Under the pieces are notes generated by a model. The model did not search any database, was not told where the DNA came from, and saw only the letters and a list, made by a program, of their open reading frames with translations. The position numbers and the translations under genes are program-made. Of a stretch of DNA of 64,000 bases, positions 33,514 through 41,639 are shown one piece after another (position 1 is the stretch's first letter; each line of letters begins with the position of its first letter). The stretch spans positions 233,008 through 297,007 of the forward strand of contig JACJXO010000004.1 of NCBI GenBank assembly GCA_020636645.1. The letters run 5' to 3'. This DNA is from Chitinophagales bacterium. GTDB taxonomy: Bacteria > Bacteroidota > Bacteroidia > Chitinophagales > BACL12.

Positions 33514-34237
33514 ACCGGGGGTTTACCTGAAAATCGAACGAAACAGGGTCGTTTAAAGATAGAGATGCCCACTCGAGCTGAATTGCATACTTGTCCACTG
33601 CATCCAGCCGGATGTGTCTATTCATGGAAAACGTCTGTCCGTCGGTTTTCTTGTATCCGCCGGTTTCCAGATCCAGCGTTCTCTGCTGTTCTGTATCTGT
33701 GATCATTTGTCTGGCCGGCAGAAAACCGGGGTAGATATCCAGTGTGTTCTGCAGACCCGGACGGGTAGCCTGTAACCTGTAGAGGTCTTCGGCCACGACA
33801 GGATACCAGGTACCTTCATCCCAAACCGGTCTTCCCAGCAGGAGATCCTGAAGCGTTTCAAGCGAAAGAGGAATGCCAAACCTTGCAGAAAAATCAGCCA
33901 TCGACCGGGGAAGATATTGCTTGTTCACCCGGTCCATGATCTGTACAGAATCTGCGGTGATGTATATCCTGGCAACTTCCATCCCCAGCACCCGCATGGA
34001 TATGCCTATGAAACTGTCTGTCTGCATGGTTATATCTGCCAGCATAGACTGGACACCATCATCATCCATATTGACTCTGGCACGTCCATGCAGCGTTTCA
34101 CACTGCACCAGTTCGGCTTGCATGCTGGTATAGAGCTCTTCGCCGCTGACGTCTTTGATGCGCCCATGGGTGTATCTGCTTCCGGCACAAGCAGGAAGCA
34201 AAAAGAGGAGCCATGCACCAAAGAGCAGCTTATTCAT
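33497..34237 (-). CDS. DUF4292 family lipoprotein
   Basis: 246 residues from the ATG at 34237 (MNKLLFGAWLLFLLPACAG, lipobox LPAC); the frame is open upstream but that part is antisense to the TPR gene's own reading frame. Seen: the DUF4292 pattern 'LHGRARVNMDDDGVQSMLADITMQTDSFIGISMRVLGMEVARIYIT' (quoted in part across about 60-105) and the C-terminal 'QVNPRYEVV'. The fold is expected to resemble LolA/LolB-type lipoprotein carriers, so a role in moving lipids or lipoproteins to the outer membrane is plausible but unproven. It overlaps the TPR gene by 8 bases upstream and the EnvC-like gene by 17 bases downstream. Confidence 0.9.
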   Translation of the reverse strand: MNKLLFGAWLLFLLPACAGSRYTHGRIKDVSGEELYTSMQAELVQCETLHGRARVNMDDDGVQSMLADITMQTDSFIGISMRVLGMEVARIYITADSVQIMDRVNKQYLPRSMADFSARFGIPLSLETLQDLLLGRPVWDEGTWYPVVAEDLYRLQATRPGLQNTLDIYPGFLPARQMITDTEQQRTLDLETGGYKKTDGQTFSMNRHIRLDAVDKYAIQLEWASLSLNDPVSFDFQVNPRYEVVH

Positions 34238-35993
34238 AGAGTTTTTCGTCGCGGATCTTCCTGAGCAGTTTCTCGTTTTCAGCGCCTTTTTCCTGTGCTT
34301 TCTTCCAGTACTGCAGGGCTTCTTCCTTTCTGTCCAGCTGATACAGGATATCACCATAGTGTTCCAGCACCACAGCACTGTTTTGTCCGCCAACCCGCAG
34401 GGCATCTTCTATGACCTGCGCAGCTTCCTTGTACATGGATGAACGATACAGCACCCAGGCATAGGTGTCCAGTAGTGAAGGATTGTCAGGCACCAGCCGA
34501 ACAGCTTTTCTGGCCATGTCGGCGGCCTTGTCCAGCTGCTCTCCTCTCAGTGATAAATAATATGCGTAATTATTTAATGTATAAGGATTGGCCGGATCGA
34601 GTTTCAGGCTTTCATCATACGCCTGATCGCTTTCCGGATGTTTTCCCATTTCATGATAGGTATCGCCCAGCCGCAGCCATATCTCTGCCCGCAACTGGTT
34701 GTTGCCAACAGACATGGGAATGCTCCTTTTGTACATGGTCACAGCCTGATCATAGGCCTTGGTCTGCTGGAAGGAGACTCCATTAAAATAGTAACCCAGA
34801 GCCTGGTTGGGAAACAACTCTATACTGCGGGTGGTAACGGCTTGCAGACTGTCCCAGCGTTCTTCTTCAGCATCTATATAAAACATTTTGACCCAGACAT
34901 CATAGACATCTGCCCGTATATCTGTACTCTTCAAAAAGCTTTCACGGGCTGTGGTCTTTTGTCCGGCATAGTACAACAGATCTCCCTGCATGGCCCATGC
35001 CTTGGCTTCGGTGGGATGTGCGATGGTCATCAGTCTGGCCATCTCCAGGATGGAATCTTTGTCGGTAAAATTTTTCTTGTCCACTGAATCTACGTAAGGC
35101 ACCAGAAAGAACACTTTCTTATCTATGGAAGCCCTGTTGTTGGAAAATACCTTTCGCAGTGTGTTCCAGTATGCTTCACGATCGCCTGATCTGATCTGAT
35201 AGCTGGCCTTCTTGAACTGCAGGTCTGCATTGTCAGGATCTATTTCCAGCAGTTTATCAAAGGTGGCTTCTGCCAGTTCTGACTGATCGGCCAGTTCATA
35301 TACATCTGCCAGCATGCTGACATATACCGGCTCATCAGGATTGTTTTCTATTAGACGCAGAAGGACATCTATGCCTTCCTGTAACATGCCATTTCTAAGG
35401 AACAACCGGTATTCTTCCATCAGAATGCTTTCATCCGGACCGAACTGCTGCTCCATCTGCTGCAGAAAGGCCAGACTTTCTTCAATACTGCCGGCACGTT
35501 CCAGGGAAAAAGCCAGCTGAAAAGCGGCATCCATATCGTCCGGTCTGATGGTCAGGAGTTGCTGGTAAACTTCTATGGCACTGCGGTACTGTGCCAGGTA
35601 TAGCAAAGCACTTCCATAAGTTTCCAGATAGTAGGTATTGGAGGGATCCTGTTCGGTGGCCAGACGCAGTAACTCTCTGGCATCATCCAGTTTACCATAT
35701 TCAAAATAGATCTTTCCCAGCTCATACAGGGCTGCATCATTCAACGGGTCTACCTGAAGTACTTCCCTGAATAATTCTACAGCACCTTCATCATCGCCCA
35801 GTGATCTGGCCCTGCAGGCATCAATGAACAGGCGGGTCATGGCCAGGCTGTCGGCCTTCGGACTGTGTTGACTGCTGCCATATTCACCATCGGTGCTGAT
35901 CGGCGCAAAGACTCCGCCTGATGTTTTCTGCGGTGTGCTGCAGGCACTCCACAGTCCGCAAAGGACGAGAAAACCGATGATGTGTTGCTTCAT
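34230..35993 (-). CDS. TPR-repeat lipoprotein
   Basis: 587 residues: a lipoprotein signal (lipobox 'GLWSAC') followed by about a dozen tetratricopeptide repeats covering most of the chain, for example 'DAALYELGKIYFEYGKLDDA', 'LQKMEQQFGPDES'-type helices, and 'NPYTLNNYAYYLSLRGEQLD'. Known: TPR proteins are protein-protein scaffolds; outer-membrane TPR lipoproteins often organise envelope machines. It directly abuts the upstream nucleotidyltransferase gene (stop at 35994, ATG ending at 35993) and overlaps the DUF4292 gene, so it is the second gene of a tightly coupled four-gene operon. A partner cannot be named from sequence. Confidence 0.9.
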   Translation of the reverse strand: MKQHIIGFLVLCGLWSACSTPQKTSGGVFAPISTDGEYGSSQHSPKADSLAMTRLFIDACRARSLGDDEGAVELFREVLQVDPLNDAALYELGKIYFEYGKLDDARELLRLATEQDPSNTYYLETYGSALLYLAQYRSAIEVYQQLLTIRPDDMDAAFQLAFSLERAGSIEESLAFLQQMEQQFGPDESILMEEYRLFLRNGMLQEGIDVLLRLIENNPDEPVYVSMLADVYELADQSELAEATFDKLLEIDPDNADLQFKKASYQIRSGDREAYWNTLRKVFSNNRASIDKKVFFLVPYVDSVDKKNFTDKDSILEMARLMTIAHPTEAKAWAMQGDLLYYAGQKTTARESFLKSTDIRADVYDVWVKMFYIDAEEERWDSLQAVTTRSIELFPNQALGYYFNGVSFQQTKAYDQAVTMYKRSIPMSVGNNQLRAEIWLRLGDTYHEMGKHPESDQAYDESLKLDPANPYTLNNYAYYLSLRGEQLDKAADMARKAVRLVPDNPSLLDTYAWVLYRSSMYKEAAQVIEDALRVGGQNSAVVLEHYGDILYQLDRKEEALQYWKKAQEKGAENEKLLRKIRDEKLYE

Positions 35994-36998
35994 TTATTTA
36001 CTCGTGCTGTAATCGCTGAGGCTTAGGTCATCCGGGTGACCCTCCAGTACCGCGTGGCTGCCTACCATGCTGTTGGTGATGATCCGGTTGTGAATGTGAA
36101 CGGACTCCTGTATGATGGAATTGGATACCACGGCATTTTTAACGACCGTTCCCTTACCAAGTGATACATGCGGGCCTACGACTGCATTGTCAAGCACCAC
36201 ATCGGGGCCGATATAGCAGGGTTCAATGACCACACTGTTGCGGCTGACCAGGTTGGCGGCAATGAGTTGTTCCTTTCCTTTTTTGAGCTCCAGTACCCGC
36301 TGGTTGGTATAGACGGTTGCGTCCTTGTTGCCACAATCCAGCCATTCATCCACTGCACCCGGGACAAATTTTGCTCCTTTTTGCCGCATGGCTTCCAGCG
36401 CATTGGTTAGCTGGTATTCTCCTTTATCTCTGATGTCATTATCCAGCAGATACTGCATCTCCTTCCGGAGTGTATCGCCGTCTTTGATATAGTATACTCC
36501 GATGATGGCCAGGTCAGACACGAATTCCTGTGGTTTCTCCACGAAGTTGGTGATATGTCCGTCGCCATCCAGTTCCACCACGCCAAAATTCTGCCAGGCA
36601 TCTACTTTATTTACCCAGATCACTCCGTCCTTCTCCGGATCGATGCGAAAATCAGTCTTGAACAGGGTATCAGCAAAAGCGATGATGATGTTGCCGCTCA
36701 CTGTATCGCCGGCGCAGAGAATGGCATGTGCTGTGCCCAGTGGCTCGTCCTGATAGCAGATCTTTCCTTTGGCACCCATACTTTCGGCAATGGCGATCAG
36801 CCCGTCTTCCACCTGCTTACCAAAATGACCTACCACAAAAGCGATCTCTTCGATGGGTTCGCTCACCGTGGCTGCAATGTCTTCCACCAGTCTTTGGACG
36901 ATGGGCTTTCCTGCCACAGCAATCAGAGGTTTGGGAACCGTCAGCGTATGCGGCCGCATGCGTTTTCCCATACCGGCCATTGGGATAATGATCTTCAT
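35994..36998 (-). CDS. Sugar-phosphate nucleotidyltransferase with left-handed beta-helix tail
   Basis: 334 residues from the ATG at 36998 (MKIIIPMAGMGKRMRPHT). Seen: the nucleotide-binding G-x-G-x-R loop 'MAGMGKRMRPHTLTVPKPLI', the 'DEPLGTAHAI' and 'FADTLFKTDF' motifs of NDP-sugar pyrophosphorylases, 'VEKPQEFVSDLAIIGVYY', and a C-terminal hexapeptide-type repeat region (about 255-320, 'PCYIGPDVVLDNAVVGPHVS'). Known reaction type: NTP + sugar-1-phosphate to NDP-sugar + pyrophosphate; the sugar (glucose, mannose or N-acetylhexosamine) cannot be decided. First gene of the operon that continues with the TPR, DUF4292 and EnvC-like genes, suggesting a link to envelope glycans. Confidence 0.88.
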   Translation of the reverse strand: MKIIIPMAGMGKRMRPHTLTVPKPLIAVAGKPIVQRLVEDIAATVSEPIEEIAFVVGHFGKQVEDGLIAIAESMGAKGKICYQDEPLGTAHAILCAGDTVSGNIIIAFADTLFKTDFRIDPEKDGVIWVNKVDAWQNFGVVELDGDGHITNFVEKPQEFVSDLAIIGVYYIKDGDTLRKEMQYLLDNDIRDKGEYQLTNALEAMRQKGAKFVPGAVDEWLDCGNKDATVYTNQRVLELKKGKEQLIAANLVSRNSVVIEPCYIGPDVVLDNAVVGPHVSLGKGTVVKNAVVSNSIIQESVHIHNRIITNSMVGSHAVLEGHPDDLSLSDYSTSK

Positions 36999-37014
36999 AT
37001 TGTCAAATGTGCTG

Positions 37015-37022
37015 CAAAGATA
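37015..37022 (-). promoter_or_regulatory. -7 element for the nucleotidyltransferase-TPR-DUF4292-EnvC operon
   Basis: TATCTTTG (minus strand) is an exact TAnnTTTG match 17 bases before the ATG at 36998, in the 65-base gap after dut. It is identical to the elements in front of tatA and guaB. Confidence 0.5.
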
Positions 37023-37063
37023 CAGAAGTGGTTTTTTCGGCTTGTTATAGCCGGACCAATGGA

Positions 37064-37498
37064 TCACTTCCCGGTACTGCCAAAGCCTCCGGTACCACGG
37101 TCCGTATTCTCCAGATGGTCCGTTTCTTCCCATGCAATACGGGCATATCTGGCTATGACCAGTTGCGCAATGCGTTCACCGGGCTGAATGGTGAAGGGCT
37201 CTTTGCTGAGGTTCACGACAATGACCTTGATCTCGCCCCGGTAATCTGCATCAATGGTACCCGGACTGTTCAGCATGGTGACGCCGTGTTTGATGGCCAG
37301 CCCGCTGCGGGGCCGCACCTGAGCCTCATAGCCTTCCGGCAAGGCGATGAACAAACCGGTCGGGATGAGTTGTCGTTCCAGCATGCCCAGGGTGACCGGT
37401 TCTGAAAGGTTGGCACGCAGATCAAGACCTGCAGCATGCTCTGTGGCATACTCCGGCAGGGGAAAAGGAGATCGGTTGATGACCGGGATCTTCTGCAT
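37064..37498 (-). CDS. dut: dUTP diphosphatase
   Basis: 144 residues from the ATG at 37498 (MQKIPVINRSPFPLPEYA). Hydrolyses dUTP to dUMP and pyrophosphate, keeping uracil out of DNA and feeding dTMP synthesis; a homotrimer in the cytoplasm. All five dUTPase motifs are visible: 'AAGLDLRA' (1), 'RPRSGLAIKHGV' (2), 'NSPGTIDADYRGEI' (3, with the catalytic Asp), 'GERIAQLVI' (4) and the flexible C-terminal 'RGTGGFGSTGK' (5). It sits just upstream of the nucleotidyltransferase operon, an arrangement common in Bacteroidota. The TATCTTTA element only 5 bases before the ATG suggests an almost leaderless message. Confidence 0.96.
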   Translation of the reverse strand: MQKIPVINRSPFPLPEYATEHAAGLDLRANLSEPVTLGMLERQLIPTGLFIALPEGYEAQVRPRSGLAIKHGVTMLNSPGTIDADYRGEIKVIVVNLSKEPFTIQPGERIAQLVIARYARIAWEETDHLENTDRGTGGFGSTGK

Positions 37499-37512
37499 GG
37501 GGTAAAGATATA

Positions 37513-37544
37513 GAATGACCGGGGTGACAGCACCCCGGTCATTC
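37513..37544. terminator. Perfect 14-bp hairpin between the kelch-like gene and dut
   Basis: A perfectly paired 14-bp stem (GAATGACCGGGGTG and its complement) with loop ACAG, 20 bases after the kelch-gene stop and 15 bases before the dut ATG. No U-run follows on either strand. It may be a terminator of the upstream gene or a structure in the dut leader. Confidence 0.55.
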
Positions 37545-37564
37545 CTGGCTTTCAAAAGATCGTG

Positions 37565-39034
37565 TCAGCGGATCAACTGCAGTTTGATGGTCTGTTGCTG
37601 TCCTTCCAATGCTGCGTTCAGCAGATACATACCGGCCGGCCAGTTACCGGCATCGATCCGGTATTCCTGCGATCCGCTGCAGGATTCCTGCAGGATGATG
37701 TTCCCGGTCATATCCACTAATGTCAGCATCCAGGCGCCTTCCCCGGGCAGGACCACATGGATCTGATCTGTGGCCGGATTCGGATAGACCGCCAGTTGCC
37801 AGAGTGGCGTGTCATCCAGCCCAACCGTGTACCTGTAATCCGGTGTGATCAGATAGGTCAGATCACTTGCATTGAAATAGTCACTTCCGGAAAAGGAAAT
37901 ACCCGTGAACAGGATCTTTTCCGTCACCCTGTTCCAGGACATATGGCCCATGATCCATTCGTTGGCACCAAGAGCAAAAGATGCTTCCGGCATATACACA
38001 TGGCCGGTATGCAGATCTACCGTGACCAGACAAACCGGATAGGGCAATGTTTCATAGGTATATCCCAGCAAGTAGGCCATGTGTCCTCCGGCATCCAGAA
38101 CCAGGTCATAAAATCCCTCTGGTGGTCCGTCGGTCAAACCGGCATCCAGTGAAATTCGCTCAAAGGTCTTTGTATCCGGATCGAATGCGATCAGGGCCCA
38201 TTCAAATACCGGTGTATTGCGATAGGCTTTAAAGAGGTAGCGGCCATCAAACATGACCTTCTCCTGAATGGGGCGGCTCTCCGTAGAGCTGTGTACCAAC
38301 CAGCCCGGGTCTTCCGGGATCAATTCACTGCTGAATTCAGAAAAGGTGTTGTTCACTGCATCATAGTATTCTACAGAGGTGTACAGATCTCCGCCATAGG
38401 TAGGCCAACCCCCAAAAACCAGTGCGCCACCGTCATTGCATGGAAGTACCACAGGGGCAGCCCTGGGTGTATTCATGGAGCCGGTCATACTAAAAAGGCT
38501 CATAGAAGGTGTGAATAGTTCTGCTACAGCAGCTCCGTCAGGATTGTACCAGCCACCTGCAATAAGTACCCGACCATCAGCCAGCTGCGCACCGGCACAT
38601 TGCATGCGGGGAATGAATAGCTCTCCCACATAAGAAAACGTGTTATCTGCCGGGTCAAAAACTTCCGCGTCCTGATAGCCGGGTGCTATGCCATAGTCAT
38701 AGCCGCCGCCAGCCAGAAAGAACCGGCCGTCATTCATTTTGACAACCGCAGCAGCATCTCTCGGATAGTTCATTTCAAAGGCTGTGAAACTGTTGGATTC
38801 ATAGTTGAAGACATCCGCATAGCTGCAGGAAATAAATCCGGATTCTCTGCCTCCGAAAACGATCTGCCTGCCATCATCCAGGGCAGCTGTATAGGCATAG
38901 ATCCTGGTCTGGTTCATAACGGGTCCGTATTCCCAGACTGCCCCGCCACCCTGAGCCCAGGTACTCAGCGGAAGCATTACCACCACTGCACTTGTGCGCA
39001 GGGCCTTCCAAATTTCGAGCACATGTGTTCTCAT
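37565..39034 (-). CDS. Secreted kelch-like beta-propeller protein with T9SS type A sorting domain
   Basis: About 489 residues. The start at 39034 (MRTHVLEIWKALRTSAVVVM, signal peptide ending STWAQ) is preferred over upstream ATGs at 39040 and 39058. Seen: four or more kelch-type blades with 'DGRQIVFGGRESG', 'DGRFFLAGGGYD', 'DGRVLIAGGWYN' and 'DGGALVFGGWPTY', each followed by 'EVFDPADNTFS' or 'EYYDAVNNTFS'; then a C-terminal domain starting 'VYPNPATDQ' and ending 'TIKLQLIR'. Kelch propellers bind ligands or, in galactose oxidase, form a copper enzyme; no galactose oxidase active-site Cys-Tyr pair was recognised. Role: probable extracellular binding protein. Divergent from the amylase genes. 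Confidence 0.85.
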   Translation of the reverse strand: MRTHVLEIWKALRTSAVVVMLPLSTWAQGGGAVWEYGPVMNQTRIYAYTAALDDGRQIVFGGRESGFISCSYADVFNYESNSFTAFEMNYPRDAAAVVKMNDGRFFLAGGGYDYGIAPGYQDAEVFDPADNTFSYVGELFIPRMQCAGAQLADGRVLIAGGWYNPDGAAVAELFTPSMSLFSMTGSMNTPRAAPVVLPCNDGGALVFGGWPTYGGDLYTSVEYYDAVNNTFSEFSSELIPEDPGWLVHSSTESRPIQEKVMFDGRYLFKAYRNTPVFEWALIAFDPDTKTFERISLDAGLTDGPPEGFYDLVLDAGGHMAYLLGYTYETLPYPVCLVTVDLHTGHVYMPEASFALGANEWIMGHMSWNRVTEKILFTGISFSGSDYFNASDLTYLITPDYRYTVGLDDTPLWQLAVYPNPATDQIHVVLPGEGAWMLTLVDMTGNIILQESCSGSQEYRIDAGNWPAGMYLLNAALEGQQQTIKLQLIR

Positions 39035-39180
39035 AACCATCTGTTTAATTAACAGCAATGTATTTCACGATACAACAGCAGGAGCTGCCATCTATCACTA
39101 TGCTCGAGAGATTTCTGTCAATGCATCACCGCTGATGCGTATCATCAGAGCATTGTAACTTTCAGCCTCAAATGCACCGA

Positions 39181-41583
39181 ATGAGATCTGTCTGGCTATT
39201 GCTTACCACTTCATTGTTTTCTGTTCAGTTACAGGCGCAGGTGGTCAACACTTTTGGCGACTGGATGCCCGTCAACCTGGAAACAGATACTACCGTGATC
39301 TATCTGGCAGATTATTTCGAAAAACCAACCATGGTGACCGGAGTAGAAGCACCGCCCAGAATGCAGGCACGTTTGGATCCGCTGAAGCAACAAGTAACCA
39401 TTGTTCCGGGGCAGGACATACCCCCTTTGAGTGTACTCACTTTCCACACCGGTGAACAGGAGTGGAGCCTGGTGTTGCGCAGAAGTAAAAAGGAAGAAGT
39501 GTCGTTTATTTTCAACCCGGGAGGAGTTGCCTATCTGGATGTTAGCCTGGCAGGCGACATGAACAGCTGGAATCCTGATGCAACTCCATTTGAGTACCAC
39601 AACGGACAATGGCAAACACGATTGTGGCTCAACCCCGGTCGCTATCAATACCAGATCGTAGCTGACACCTCCTGGATGCTGGATCCGAATAACCCCGTTC
39701 AGGTACCCAACGGTATCGGGGGCATCAACAGCCTGCTGGTGGTGGGAGATACCAGTTTTGCCGGCAGACCATATTTCTACCTCGATAAAACGGAAGACAA
39801 TAAGATCGTTATCGGATCTGAAAACAGAAACGCACTGGATCCTGTATTTGTGTTGATTAACAACCACCTGATCCCTTTCAGTGAAGGCACCAGCCTTTCA
39901 TTTGTAATGCCGGAAGAAATGGCAGGGCAACCTGAAGGGAGCATACGGGTTTTTGGATACAATGAGGTCAATGAGGGAAACGATATGATGATTCCTGTTT
40001 CCTTTGGCAAAGTTGTGGAGGACGCTGCGCTTATCAACCGCCACGACTTCCACAAAGCGATCGTGTACTTCCTGCTGGTGGATCGTTTCTACAACGGCGA
40101 CAAAACGAATGACGCTCCGGTCGATGACCCGCGGGTCGATCCCAAAGCCAATTATATGGGCGGCGATCTGGCTGGTGTACAGCAGAAGCTTCAGGACGGG
40201 TATTTCACGAATATGGGCTTCAATACACTATGGCTGTCGCCGGTCATGCAGAACCCTCATGTGGCCTATCAGGAATATCCGGAACCCCACCGCTGGTTCT
40301 CCGGCTATCACGGTTACTGGCCCATCAGCCTGTCGCAGGTGGACGACCGCTTTGGAACCAACACCCAGTACAAAGCTCTGATCGATAGCTTGCACAAAGA
40401 AAACATGAATATTGTTTTTGACTATATTGCTAACCATGTGCATGCAGAACATCCGCTGTGGACCGAACACCCCGACTGGTTCACTCCTCTGGAACTGCCG
40501 GATGGCAGAAAGAATCTTCGACTCTGGGATGAACAACGCCTCAGCACCTGGTTCGAACCCTATATGCCCAGCCTGGACCACAGCCAGCCGCAGGTAGCCG
40601 AAGCCAGTGCAGACAGCGCTATGTGGTGGTTGCGCAATTACGATATAGACGGTTTTCGTCATGATGCCACCAAACATATTGAAACAGAATTCTGGAGATT
40701 ACTTACAGAAAAGATCCATCAGGAATCACTGAGACCCGGAGGTTACCCGGTGTACCAGATCGGCGAGACCTTTGGCAGCCGGGAGCTCATTGGCAGCTAT
40801 CTGGGCAGCGGTTTGCTCAATGCTCAGTTCGACTTCAATCTGTTCTTTGATGCCCGGAATATCCTGGCCGAAGACGAAGGTTCCTTCCGCGATCTGTCAC
40901 TAAGCCTTCACCTCAGTTTTGACTACTACGGATACCATCACCTCATGGGTAACATTACCGGTAACCACGACCTGGCCCGGTTCATTTCATACGCCGGTGG
41001 GGCCTTGTCTTTATCTGAAGATGATAAGGCTGCGGGATGGGAAAGGGCTATTGAAGTGCAGGATCCAAGAGGTTATAAGAAGCTGGAATTACTGCATGTA
41101 TTCAATATGACCATTCCGGGTATTCCGATCGTATATTACGGAGATGAGATCGGCATGCCCGGTGCAGGCGATCCGGATAACCGCAGAATGATGCGTTTCG
41201 AAGGACTCACCCAGCCGGAACAACATGTTAAGCTCACTGTGAGGCAGCTGGCTAAAATGCGTGCTTCACATATGGCATTGTTGTATGGCGACTTCCATGA
41301 GTTGTATGTAGATGATCAGGTATGGGTATATGCCCGTACCTACCTGGATGATCAGGTGATCGTTTGTCTCAATAAAGGGTATAATGCGGCAACTGTTGAC
41401 CTGGAGCTACCCGCTTACCTGAACGGGTTCATTGGTTCTGGTAAACAGGACGGTCAAAACCAGCAGCAAGAGCAACAAAATCAGCAACAGGGCGAAAGCA
41501 CGGAAGGTGGAATGTCTATTTTGGGAAACACTCTGCAGATAAGTGTACCACCATATGGATATCAGATCCTGTTCAGCCACTGA
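39181..41583 (+). CDS. Secreted GH13 alpha-amylase-family enzyme with CBM48-like domain
   Basis: 800 residues from the ATG at 39181 (MRSVWLLLTTSLFSVQLQAQ, signal peptide; another ATG lies 9 bases upstream). Seen: an N-terminal beta domain, a CBM48/AMPK-type glycan-binding domain (about 115-195, 'YLDVSLAGDMNSWNPDATPF'), then the GH13 barrel: 'VFDYIANHVH' (region I), 'IDGFRHDATKHIE' (region II, nucleophile Asp), 'YQIGETFG' (region III, acid Glu) and 'NITGNHDLARF' (region IV, Asp). The C-terminal beta domain is interrupted by a Gln-rich stretch (GQNQQQEQQNQQQGES, about 760). Known: hydrolyses alpha-1,4-glucans (amylase or cyclomaltodextrinase-like). No T9SS domain, so probably periplasmic. Followed by a second GH13 gene. 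Confidence 0.92.
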   Translation: MRSVWLLLTTSLFSVQLQAQVVNTFGDWMPVNLETDTTVIYLADYFEKPTMVTGVEAPPRMQARLDPLKQQVTIVPGQDIPPLSVLTFHTGEQEWSLVLRRSKKEEVSFIFNPGGVAYLDVSLAGDMNSWNPDATPFEYHNGQWQTRLWLNPGRYQYQIVADTSWMLDPNNPVQVPNGIGGINSLLVVGDTSFAGRPYFYLDKTEDNKIVIGSENRNALDPVFVLINNHLIPFSEGTSLSFVMPEEMAGQPEGSIRVFGYNEVNEGNDMMIPVSFGKVVEDAALINRHDFHKAIVYFLLVDRFYNGDKTNDAPVDDPRVDPKANYMGGDLAGVQQKLQDGYFTNMGFNTLWLSPVMQNPHVAYQEYPEPHRWFSGYHGYWPISLSQVDDRFGTNTQYKALIDSLHKENMNIVFDYIANHVHAEHPLWTEHPDWFTPLELPDGRKNLRLWDEQRLSTWFEPYMPSLDHSQPQVAEASADSAMWWLRNYDIDGFRHDATKHIETEFWRLLTEKIHQESLRPGGYPVYQIGETFGSRELIGSYLGSGLLNAQFDFNLFFDARNILAEDEGSFRDLSLSLHLSFDYYGYHHLMGNITGNHDLARFISYAGGALSLSEDDKAAGWERAIEVQDPRGYKKLELLHVFNMTIPGIPIVYYGDEIGMPGAGDPDNRRMMRFEGLTQPEQHVKLTVRQLAKMRASHMALLYGDFHELYVDDQVWVYARTYLDDQVIVCLNKGYNAATVDLELPAYLNGFIGSGKQDGQNQQQEQQNQQQGESTEGGMSILGNTLQISVPPYGYQILFSH

Positions 41584-41591
41584 TTCCTGTC

Positions 41592-41599
41592 TATCTTTG
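41592..41599 (+). promoter_or_regulatory. -7 element for the second amylase gene
   Basis: TATCTTTG matches TAnnTTTG exactly, 41 bases before the ATG at 41640 and 9 bases after the first amylase stop. It suggests the second amylase has its own promoter as well as possible readthrough. Confidence 0.45.
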
Positions 41600-41639
41600 A
41601 CTGAAACCCAATAATTTGTTTCACTTAACCACACATACC

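Noticed and set aside
34238..34405. 56-codon N-terminal extension of the DUF4292 gene
   Set aside because: It overlaps the end of the TPR gene in another frame; the lipoprotein signal begins at 34237.
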